Assembly: GCA_019683665.1 (NCBI GenBank) | Contig: JADGIB010000001.1 | Coordinates: forward strand, 1 to 43,771 | DNA: 43,771 nucleotides | DNA from: Solirubrobacteraceae bacterium | GTDB lineage: Bacteria > Actinomycetota > Thermoleophilia > Solirubrobacterales > Solirubrobacteraceae | Reading direction: 5' to 3' | Shown: positions 38,241 to 43,771 of the stretch, in pieces | Layout of the letters: each line of letters starts with the position of its first letter | Position numbering within the stretch: position 1 is the first letter of the stretch | Made by a program: the position numbers and the translations under genes | The notes under the pieces: generated by a model | What the model was told of the DNA's origin: nothing | Seen by the model: the letters and a program-made list of their open reading frames with translations, nothing else | Databases searched by the model: none

Positions 38241-39538
38241 GCTGCGCCGAGATCGCCGCCCCGCTCGCCGCGCGCATCGACGCGCTCGCCCCCGGCGCCC
38301 GGCGCCTGCGGGTCCGCTTCTGGGACGGCAGCGAGCTGCCCGCCGTCGACGGCGACCCGGCCCATCCCGCGGTGATCCTGCGCTCGCCGCGGGCGCTGGC
38401 CCACGTCGCGTGGCGCCCGGGCGAGCTCGGCATCGCCCGCGCCTGGGTCAGCGGCGAGATCGACGTCGACGGCGACATCGAGGACCTCCTGCGCCTGCGC
38501 ACCCGCTTCGAGGGCCTGCACCTCGGCCCGGGCGAGCTGGCCCTGCTCGTCCGCACGGCGCGGCGCCTGGGCGCGCTGCGCGGCGGCCGGCCGCCGATCC
38601 CGGCGGCCGAGTTCCGCAAGGACGGACGGCTGCACTCGCTGCGCCGCGACCGGGTCGCGATCCGCCACCACTACGACGTCTCCAACGCGTTCTACCGGCT
38701 CGTGCTCGGGCCGACGATGGTCTACTCGTGCGCCTACTTCGCCGACCCGGGCGAGAGCGTCGACGTCGCCCAGGAGCGCAAGCTCGAGCTGATCTGCCGC
38801 AAGCTGCGCCTGGCCGAGGGCGAGCGCTTCCTCGACGTCGGCTGCGGCTGGGGGTCGCTGGTCATCCACGCCGCCCGCGAGCACGGCGTGCGGGCGGTCG
38901 GGGTGACGATCTCCGAGGCGCAGGCCGAGCTGGCGCGCGAGCGCGTCCGCGAGGAGGGCCTGTCGGACCGCGTCGAGATCCGCCTGGCCGACTACCGCGA
39001 GGTCGCCGACGGGCCGTACGACAAGATCGCGTCGGTCGGGATGTACGAGCACGTCGGGCGCGACAAGCTCGGCGAGTACTTCGCGCGCGTGCGCTCGCTC
39101 CTGCGGCCGGGCGGCCTGTTCCTCAACCACGGGATCTCGCGCGTCGCCCCGCACGTGAGGCGCCGGCCCTGGGCGAGCGACGCGACGTTCCTGTCGCGCT
39201 ACGTGTTCCCCGACGGGGAGCTGTCGCTGCTGGGCACGGTCGTCGAGGCGGCCGAGCGCGCCGGCTTCGAGACGCGCGACGACGAGTCCCTGCGCGAGCA
39301 CTACGCGCTGACCCTGCGCGCGTGGGTGCGCAACCTCGCGGCCGGCCGCGAGCGCGCGATCGAGCTGGCGGGCGCCGACCGCGAGCGCGTCTGGCGGCTC
39401 TACATGACCGGGGCGGCGCTCGCGTTCGAGGCGGGCGAGATCGGCGTCCACCAGACGCTGTTCGCCAACCCGGGCGGGCCGCACGGGCTGCCGCTCGTGC
39501 GCACGGGGCTCATGCCCCACGCTTCAGCCTCCCGTTAG
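38237..39538 (+). CDS. Cyclopropane-fatty-acyl-phospholipid synthase-like methyltransferase
   Basis: A complete 433-residue SAM-dependent enzyme of the CFA synthase family. A family N-terminal domain (~1-125) precedes the catalytic part: IRHHYDVSNAFYRLVLG (~142-158), MVYSCAYF (~161-168), the SAM loop FLDVGCGWGSL (~198-208), GVTISEAQAELAR (~222-234) and MYEHVGRDKLGEYFARV (~267-283). It modifies unsaturated acyl chains of membrane lipids by methylene or methyl transfer. Its start overlaps the stop of the acyl-CoA dehydrogenase gene but it also has its own -10 box. Confidence 0.9.
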   Translation: MSCAEIAAPLAARIDALAPGARRLRVRFWDGSELPAVDGDPAHPAVILRSPRALAHVAWRPGELGIARAWVSGEIDVDGDIEDLLRLRTRFEGLHLGPGELALLVRTARRLGALRGGRPPIPAAEFRKDGRLHSLRRDRVAIRHHYDVSNAFYRLVLGPTMVYSCAYFADPGESVDVAQERKLELICRKLRLAEGERFLDVGCGWGSLVIHAAREHGVRAVGVTISEAQAELARERVREEGLSDRVEIRLADYREVADGPYDKIASVGMYEHVGRDKLGEYFARVRSLLRPGGLFLNHGISRVAPHVRRRPWASDATFLSRYVFPDGELSLLGTVVEAAERAGFETRDDESLREHYALTLRAWVRNLAAGRERAIELAGADRERVWRLYMTGAALAFEAGEIGVHQTLFANPGGPHGLPLVRTGLMPHASASR

Positions 39539-39558
39539 GGTTCCCTAATCCTCGCTGC

Positions 39559-39564
39559 TACGGT
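39559..39564 (+). promoter_or_regulatory. Leaderless -10 box
   Basis: TACGGT, 7 bases before the ATG at 39572. Confidence 0.4.
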
Positions 39565-39571
39565 GCGGGCC

Positions 39572-40009
39572 ATGGTCACCCTCACGCTTGACCTGCGCGC
39601 CTGCTCGCCCGACGAGGGGCGCGCGCTCGTCGCCGGCCTCGGCCTGCGCACCGCGCCGGTCGGGGCCGACTCGTGGTTCCCCGCCCACGCCCCGCTCGAG
39701 GACGAGGCGCTGCGGTCGCTGCTGCTCGCGCGGGTGGCGGCCTGCTCCGGCGCCGCCGACCCCGGGCGCGCCTACCTCGACCACCACGCCGCGCTCGTCG
39801 CCGCCGCGGTCGAGGACGCCGTTGCGCGCCTGCGCGCCGTCCCGCCGCTCCACGACGCGGAGCTGCGCATCGGCCCCCGCGGCCTGCCCGAGGCGATCGC
39901 CCTCGGCGTCGACGGCTGGGTCGCCGGCGCCGACGCCGAGGCGCTGCGCGCGCTCGCGGCCGAGCGCGTGGACGAGCACCTCGCGCCGCTGACCGCGCGC
40001 CTCGGCTGA
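39572..40009 (+). CDS. Hypothetical protein
   Basis: A 145-residue soluble protein with VTLTLDLRACSPDEGRALVAG at the start and helical Ala-rich remainder; a YLDHHAALVAAAVEDAVARL segment lies in the middle. The ATG at 39572 is chosen over a GTG at 39563 because the -10 TACGGT ends 7 bases before it and would overlap the longer start. No family recognised. It ends 14 bases before the convergent tRNA gene. Confidence 0.6.
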   Translation: MVTLTLDLRACSPDEGRALVAGLGLRTAPVGADSWFPAHAPLEDEALRSLLLARVAACSGAADPGRAYLDHHAALVAAAVEDAVARLRAVPPLHDAELRIGPRGLPEAIALGVDGWVAGADAEALRALAAERVDEHLAPLTARLG

Positions 40010-40023
40010 GGCGGGCGCGACAG

Positions 40024-40096
40024 TGGAGCCAGCCGGGATCGAACCGGCGACCTCCTGCTTGCAAAGCAGGCGCTCTCCCAGCTGAGCTATGGCCCC
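40024..40096 (-). tRNA. tRNA-Ala (anticodon TGC)
   Basis: A 73-base cloverleaf on the - strand beginning GGGGCCATAGCTCAGCTGGG. The anticodon loop reads CTTTGCAAG within the CCTGC/GCAGG stem, so the anticodon is TGC. The acceptor has the G3:U70 wobble pair that marks alanine tRNA, discriminator A73, and no encoded CCA. A -10 box TAGACT is at 40111-40106, nine bases before the 5' end. Confidence 0.95.
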
Positions 40097-40105
40097 GCTC
40101 GGCCG

Positions 40106-40111
40106 AGTCTA
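40106..40111 (-). promoter_or_regulatory. -10 box of tRNA-Ala(TGC)
   Basis: TAGACT on the - strand, nine bases before the mature 5' end. The same box sequence occurs at the riboswitch, lpd and E1 promoters. Confidence 0.45.
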
Positions 40112-40201
40112 CCCGCCGCCCGGCGCCGGGACCCGAGCCGACGATCGAGCCGCTCGCGCTGCGGCGGATCATCGCCGCCACCGCCGTGCGCTGAGCACGC
40201 G

Positions 40202-40236
40202 GAGAGGCGCCCCCGCTCATCAGAGGGGCGCCTCTC
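40202..40236. repeat. 12-bp GC-rich hairpin, possible atypical terminator
   Basis: GAGAGGCGCCCC (40202-40213) pairs perfectly with GGGGCGCCTCTC (40225-40236) around an 11-base loop. It lies in the 274-base gap between the tRNA and the end of the leftward PhzF-family gene, 134 bases after that gene's stop. There is no T tract on either side. It may end or stabilise the PhzF transcript before the tRNA promoter. Nothing else in the gap looks coding. Confidence 0.5.
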
Positions 40237-40370
40237 ACGCGCTTACCTTGGTGCGCGACGCCTGTTCCCCGGGGGCGCCGCGCGGTATGTGGCACTCCCT
40301 TGGTCGGCAGGTCGGCGCCGGTCCTGCATCGGTTTGCGCCGGTTTGGACGGAAGACCGAGGGCGAACGCG

Positions 40371-41222
40371 TCAGAGCGCGACCCGCGACTCGAAGACGAC
40401 GGCCACATCGCCCCCGACGCGGACGTGCTCGCCCTCGACCGCGCAGTCGATCACGCACGTGCGGCGCATCTCGACCCCCTGGACGACCCGCATCCGCTCC
40501 CAGCCGACGCGGGCGTGGAGGTGGGCCATGAGCGGGCCGGCGGCCGAGCCGGTCCCGGGGTCCTCGCGCGGCAGGCCGTCCTGGAGGAAGAACCCGCGGG
40601 CGCGGACCTCGCCGGCGCCGGCGCGGGCGGCGAGGTACACGACCCCCTGGCCGGCCTCGTCCAGGAGCGCCGCCATCCGCGCCGGGTCCGGGCGCACGCG
40701 CCCGAGCGCGGCCGGGTCGGCGATCGGCGCCATGACGTGGGCGAACCCGGTCGACACGACCTGGCAGGGCACGTCGGGGTCGGCGTCGGCGCCGGCGAGG
40801 CCCATCGCCTCGAGGACCCGGCCGGCGTCGAGCTCGGGCCCGAACGAGGCCGGGTCCTGGAGCATCGACGCGTGCCCGCGGGCGCCGTCGAGGCGGACGT
40901 CGATCGCCTGCAGCCCCGGCTGGGTCTGCTGGACGTAGGTCGCCTCCGCCTCCCCGCGCGCGAGCGCGACGGCGACGGCCGTCCCCAGCGACGGGTGCCC
41001 GGCGAACGGCAGCTCGCGGTGCGGCATCCAGATCCGGTTGCGGTAGTCGGCGCCCGCGGCCTCGGGCACCTGCACGAACGTCGTCTCCGACAGGTTCGTC
41101 TCGGCCGCGAAGCGCCCCATCGCGTCCTCGCTGAGCCCGTCGGCGTCGTGGACGACCGCGAGCTGGTTGCCCAGCAGCGGCTCGGCCGTGAAGACGTCCA
41201 GCCAGGTCAGCCGCCGCGGCAC
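40371..41222 (-). CDS. PhzF-family isomerase/epimerase-like protein
   Basis: A 283-residue member of the PhzF family with two diaminopimelate-epimerase-like halves. Marks are GNQLAVV (~18-24), TNLSETTFV (~42-50, with the catalytic Glu E46), ELPFAGHPSLGTA (~70-82) and DPGTGSAAGPL (~217-227). PhzF itself isomerises a phenazine precursor, but most homologues outside phz clusters have no known substrate, and no other phenazine gene is here. It follows the Pro-rich protein gene by 5 bases. Confidence 0.88.
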   Translation of the reverse strand: MPRRLTWLDVFTAEPLLGNQLAVVHDADGLSEDAMGRFAAETNLSETTFVQVPEAAGADYRNRIWMPHRELPFAGHPSLGTAVAVALARGEAEATYVQQTQPGLQAIDVRLDGARGHASMLQDPASFGPELDAGRVLEAMGLAGADADPDVPCQVVSTGFAHVMAPIADPAALGRVRPDPARMAALLDEAGQGVVYLAARAGAGEVRARGFFLQDGLPREDPGTGSAAGPLMAHLHARVGWERMRVVQGVEMRRTCVIDCAVEGEHVRVGGDVAVVFESRVAL

Positions 41223-41227
41223 GGCCG

Positions 41228-41785
41228 TCAGCCGTCGAAGTCGAAGTCGCGCGGCGGGCGCTGCTCGAACCAGAGCCGGTCGTGCTCGGGCGTCTCCTGG
41301 AGGAAGTCGGGCGTCTCCTCGAGCACGTCCTCGGGCGCGTCCTCGGCGGGCGGCGGCGGCGCGGCCGGCCGGCGCTGGGCCTCCTCGAGGTCGGCGACGT
41401 CGAACGCGACCGTCGGCTGGTCGAGCTCCGGGCGCGAGGCGGGCGGGGCCTCGGCGGCCGGCTCCGGCTGCGGCTCGGGCGCGGGGGCCGGCTCGGGCGC
41501 GGGCGGCGGCGCCGCGGGCTCGGGCGGCGCGACCGGCGCGTGCGCGGCGGGCTCCGGCGCAGGCTCGGCCCGGCCCCAGTCGAACTCGGGCTCGTGACCG
41601 GCGTGCGGCTGCGGCTCCGGCTCGGCGGGCTCCGGCTCGGGCGGCGGCGTGACCTCCAGCGGCTCGGGCCCCCGGCGCGCCGGGCCGAGCGCCTCCCGCT
41701 CCTGCCGGGCGACCTCGGCCGGGTCGGCGCCGCGGCGCAGCTTCAGCTCGAGGTGCTCGCGGATGGCGTCGTCGAGCAGTCCCAT
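41228..41785 (-). CDS. Acidic Pro/Glu/Ala-rich protein with conserved-looking N-terminus
   Basis: A 185-residue protein in three parts. The N-terminus MGLLDDAIREHLELKLRRG followed by ADPAEVARQEREALGPARRG is a helical module. The middle (~45-120) is a disordered PEPEPAEPEPQP-type run rich in Pro, Glu and Ala. The C-terminus (~120-185) is acidic with VAFDVADLEEA and TPDFLQETPEHDRLWFEQR, likely short linear binding motifs. There is no membrane segment. I know no function; layout suggests a scaffold or adaptor. It lies between the PhzF gene and a GGDEF sensor, all on one strand. Confidence 0.78.
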   Translation of the reverse strand: MGLLDDAIREHLELKLRRGADPAEVARQEREALGPARRGPEPLEVTPPPEPEPAEPEPQPHAGHEPEFDWGRAEPAPEPAAHAPVAPPEPAAPPPAPEPAPAPEPQPEPAAEAPPASRPELDQPTVAFDVADLEEAQRRPAAPPPPAEDAPEDVLEETPDFLQETPEHDRLWFEQRPPRDFDFDG

Positions 41786-41793
41786 CGTGAGGC

Positions 41794-43671
41794 CTAGACC
41801 TTACCGTCCGCCCGCACCGTCTTGTTGCGTCCGGCGCGCTTGGCCGCGTAGAGCGCGGCGTCGGCCGCGGCGATGAGCCCGCCCCCGTCCTCCGCGTCGG
41901 CCGGGAGCGACGCCACCCCGAGGCTGGCGGTCACCCGGATCGACCCGGAGCCGTCGAGCAGCGGGATCTCGAGCGCCTCGACCTCCTGGCGCACCCGCTC
42001 GGCGAGCTGGTAGGCGCCCTCGGCGTCGGTCTGCGGGACGACGAGCGCGAGCTCCTCGCCGCCGTAGCGGGCCGGCGCGTCGATCTCGCGCGAGCGGTCG
42101 CGCAGCACCCGCGCGACCTCGGCCAGCACGCGGTCGCCCTGCTGGTGGCCGTGGGTGTCGTTGACGCGCTTGAAGTGGTCGATGTCGAGCATGACGAGGC
42201 TCATCGGCTGCCCGAAGCGGCGGGCGCGCTCGACCTCGGCGACGATCGCCTCCTGGAAGCGGCGGTGGTTGAACAGCCCGGTCAGCTCGTCGGTCACCGC
42301 CTGGCGCTGGACGGCCTCGTGGAGGGCGACGTTCTGGATCGAGACCGAGGCGCTGCCGGCCAGGTAGGAGAGCAGCTCGCGGTCGCGGTCCTCGAACGGG
42401 GCGCCGGCCCGCACGACGGAGAGCATCCCGAGGAGCTCGCCCGGCTCGGTGCCCGAGAGCGCGTGGGCGAGCGCGTGGGCGCCGTCATCGGAGGCCTCGG
42501 CCGCGCCGCCGCCGGCCAGCGCCCCCGCCTCGGCCCGGCGCAGCGTCTCCAGGCGCGCGTCGACCTCGCCGGCGCGCACGACCTCCTGGAGCGGGCGGCC
42601 GGGGGCGGGGCGGGCGTTCGCGCGGCCGCCGTCGGCGCCGAGGCCGTCGACGGCGGTCCGCACGACGATCTCCAGCAGCGCGTCGCGGTCGAGGTTGGAC
42701 GCGAACGTCTCGCCGATGCGCCGCAGCGACGTCTCCAGCCGCGCGCGCTCCTGGCGCAGGTCCTCCAGGCGCGCCGCGAGCTGGTGGGACATCTTGTTGA
42801 ACTCGGCGCCGAGCTCGGCGAACTCGTCGCGGCCGGTCGTCGTGACCTCGGTCGAGAAGTCGCCGGAGGCGATGCGCCGGGCCGCGGCCAGGAACGAGCC
42901 GATCTGGGCCTGCAGCGAGCGGGAGACGGCGACGGCGAAGGTCAGCGCGAGGACGAGGAAGCCGACGAGGATGCCGGCGGCCAGCCAGCGGCTGCGGGTG
43001 ACGGCGCCGGCGCCCGCCTCGTCGACGAAGACGGTGACGGCGACCGTCCGCCCGCCGAACCCGGGCTCGTCGACGGTGACGGCCCGGCGGCTCTCGCCGC
43101 CGACGTCGACGTCGACCGCGGTGCCGGCGGCGGGCACGTCGGCCGGCTCGAGCCCCGCGACGGTCGTGGCCAGGATCCGCCCGCCCGCGGTGACGGCGAC
43201 GTCGGCGCCGGTGGCGGCGCGCAGCTCGCGCGCGTACGCGGCGGCGCCGGTGACCGACACGGCCAGGGTCCCGAACCGCTCGCCGCCGGCGCCGACGAGC
43301 GTGCGCTCGGTCGGGGCGATCGCGTCGGGCGAGCCGGCGGCGAGCTCGACGTCGCCGCCGGTCAGCTCGATCCGCTCGATCTCGCGCGCGGCCAGCAGCG
43401 CCCGGGCGCGGGCCTGCGCGGCGGCCTCGCGCCGGTCGCGCAGGGCGGCGGCCAGGCGCCGGTCGGTGCCGACCGCGGCGACGACCTCGTCGGCCTCCGC
43501 CCGCGCCTCCTCGTAGAGCCGGACGGCCACCCGGCTCGTCACGCGCAGGCCCGCGTCGGCCTTTCCGGTCTCGTTGTCGGAGATGAGCCGGAAGAGCACG
43601 ATCGCGACCGAGAGCATCGGCACGATCACGATCAGGACGAAGAAGAGAGTGAGCCGAGCGCGAAAGCTCAT
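41794..43671 (-). CDS. Membrane sensor diguanylate cyclase (extracytoplasmic sensor-HAMP-GAF-GGDEF)
   Basis: A 625-residue receptor. TM1 is at ~8-30, an extracytoplasmic sensor region at ~31-228, TM2 at ~229-251, HAMP at ~252-303 (SRSLQAQIGSFLAAARRIASGDF), a GAF-like domain at ~325-460 and a GGDEF domain at ~465-620. The active site reads GGEEL (537-541), a functional variant, with an REID inhibitory site at 528-531, so it should make c-di-GMP under product inhibition. An AGGGA ribosome-binding site precedes the ATG at 43671. It shares an overlapping promoter with the divergent tRNA. Confidence 0.92.
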   Translation of the reverse strand: MSFRARLTLFFVLIVIVPMLSVAIVLFRLISDNETGKADAGLRVTSRVAVRLYEEARAEADEVVAAVGTDRRLAAALRDRREAAAQARARALLAAREIERIELTGGDVELAAGSPDAIAPTERTLVGAGGERFGTLAVSVTGAAAYARELRAATGADVAVTAGGRILATTVAGLEPADVPAAGTAVDVDVGGESRRAVTVDEPGFGGRTVAVTVFVDEAGAGAVTRSRWLAAGILVGFLVLALTFAVAVSRSLQAQIGSFLAAARRIASGDFSTEVTTTGRDEFAELGAEFNKMSHQLAARLEDLRQERARLETSLRRIGETFASNLDRDALLEIVVRTAVDGLGADGGRANARPAPGRPLQEVVRAGEVDARLETLRRAEAGALAGGGAAEASDDGAHALAHALSGTEPGELLGMLSVVRAGAPFEDRDRELLSYLAGSASVSIQNVALHEAVQRQAVTDELTGLFNHRRFQEAIVAEVERARRFGQPMSLVMLDIDHFKRVNDTHGHQQGDRVLAEVARVLRDRSREIDAPARYGGEELALVVPQTDAEGAYQLAERVRQEVEALEIPLLDGSGSIRVTASLGVASLPADAEDGGGLIAAADAALYAAKRAGRNKTVRADGKV

Positions 43672-43682
43672 CGATCCCTGGC

Positions 43683-43689
43683 TACACTA
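43683..43689. promoter_or_regulatory. Overlapping divergent -10 boxes (diguanylate cyclase / tRNA-Ala)
   Basis: TACACTA gives TACACT rightward (43683-43688), ten bases before the tRNA, and TAGTGT leftward (43689-43684), 12 bases before the diguanylate cyclase ATG. The two boxes share five bases. -35 boxes are not clear. Confidence 0.5.
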
Positions 43690-43698
43690 GGCCAGCCC

Positions 43699-43771
43699 GG
43701 GGCTATAGCTCAGCTGGGAGAGCGCCTGGATCGCACCCAGGAGGTCGCCGGTTCGAGTCCGGCTAGCTCCA
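43699..43771 (+). tRNA. tRNA-Ala (anticodon CGC)
   Basis: A 73-base cloverleaf beginning GGGGCTATAGCTCAGCTGGG and ending at the discriminator base A, which is the final base of the window. The anticodon loop ATCGCAC inside the CCTGG/CCAGG stem gives anticodon CGC, reading GCG. The G3:U70 alanine identity pair is present. D-arm and T-arm are nearly identical to the tRNA-Ala(TGC) 3.6 kb to the left. Whether CCA is encoded cannot be seen. Confidence 0.94.

Noticed and set aside
40202..40236. Classical Rho-independent terminator
   Set aside because: The stem is strong, but neither strand has a T tract after it, so it is listed only as a hairpin.

Overview
The window is very GC-rich, uses GTG starts about as often as ATG, and packs genes in short start/stop overlaps (ATGA, GTGA). 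Several regulatory -10 boxes of the form TAnnnT lie only 6-8 bases before the start codon, which points to leaderless mRNAs. Together with a secreted DUF4394 protein and an unusual acidic Pro-rich protein, this suggests a high-GC actinobacterium, most likely of the Thermoleophilia/Solirubrobacterales type. That assignment is inference from style and protein content; no 16S gene is present.

Region 1 (3-12053) is an accessory catabolic block. On the + strand lie the end of a hydantoinase A-type subunit, a hydantoinase B-type subunit, a small unknown protein and an acyl-CoA/aryl-CoA ligase. On the - strand, starting near 11110, is a tightly coupled run: Ldh-type dehydrogenase, SDR, FAD aromatic hydroxylase, two cupins, a Rid-family protein, a fumarylacetoacetate-hydrolase-family protein and an FCD-type GntR repressor. 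After it comes a second leftward promoter driving a broken hybrid: the first ~40 codons of a thiolase-like gene joined out of frame to an SDR that has lost its nucleotide-binding N-terminus. An amidohydrolase is divergent from the run. A shared 12-base motif sits in both promoter regions and is a candidate operator for the GntR protein. The substrate is unknown; the gene set fits hydroxylation and hydrolytic cleavage of an aromatic or N-heterocyclic compound.

Region 2 (12093-26735) is mostly housekeeping: an RlmD/TrmA-type RNA methyltransferase, ornithine carbamoyltransferase, an EEP-family hydrolase, an MFS exporter, a SnoaL-like protein, and a thiamine locus (thiO-thiS-thiG leftward under a TPP riboswitch, thiE rightward from an overlapping divergent promoter). 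It continues with a dihydrolipoamide dehydrogenase, a kappa-GST/HCCA-isomerase-like protein, a four-PAS GGDEF-EAL protein and an RlmA-type methyltransferase.

Region 3 (26804-34028) is a lipoate-dependent 2-oxoacid dehydrogenase neighbourhood: E1 alpha, E1 beta and E2 in one coupled operon, then MOSC, lipB, a repeat-containing spacer, a secreted DUF4394 protein and lipA. With lpd at 20174, the E1-E2-E3 enzymes and the cofactor-making pair LipB/LipA all lie within 14 kb.

Region 4 (34045-43771) holds a rhomboid-like protein without catalytic serine, a tiny membrane protein, a D-Ala-D-Ala carboxypeptidase, a paired acyl-CoA dehydrogenase operon running into a cyclopropane-fatty-acid-synthase-like methyltransferase, a small unknown protein, tRNA-Ala(TGC), a PhzF-family isomerase, an acidic Pro-rich protein, a membrane GGDEF sensor, and tRNA-Ala(CGC) whose last base is the last base of the window. 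The first ~65 bases are an almost pure G/C run and are probably low-quality contig-end sequence.
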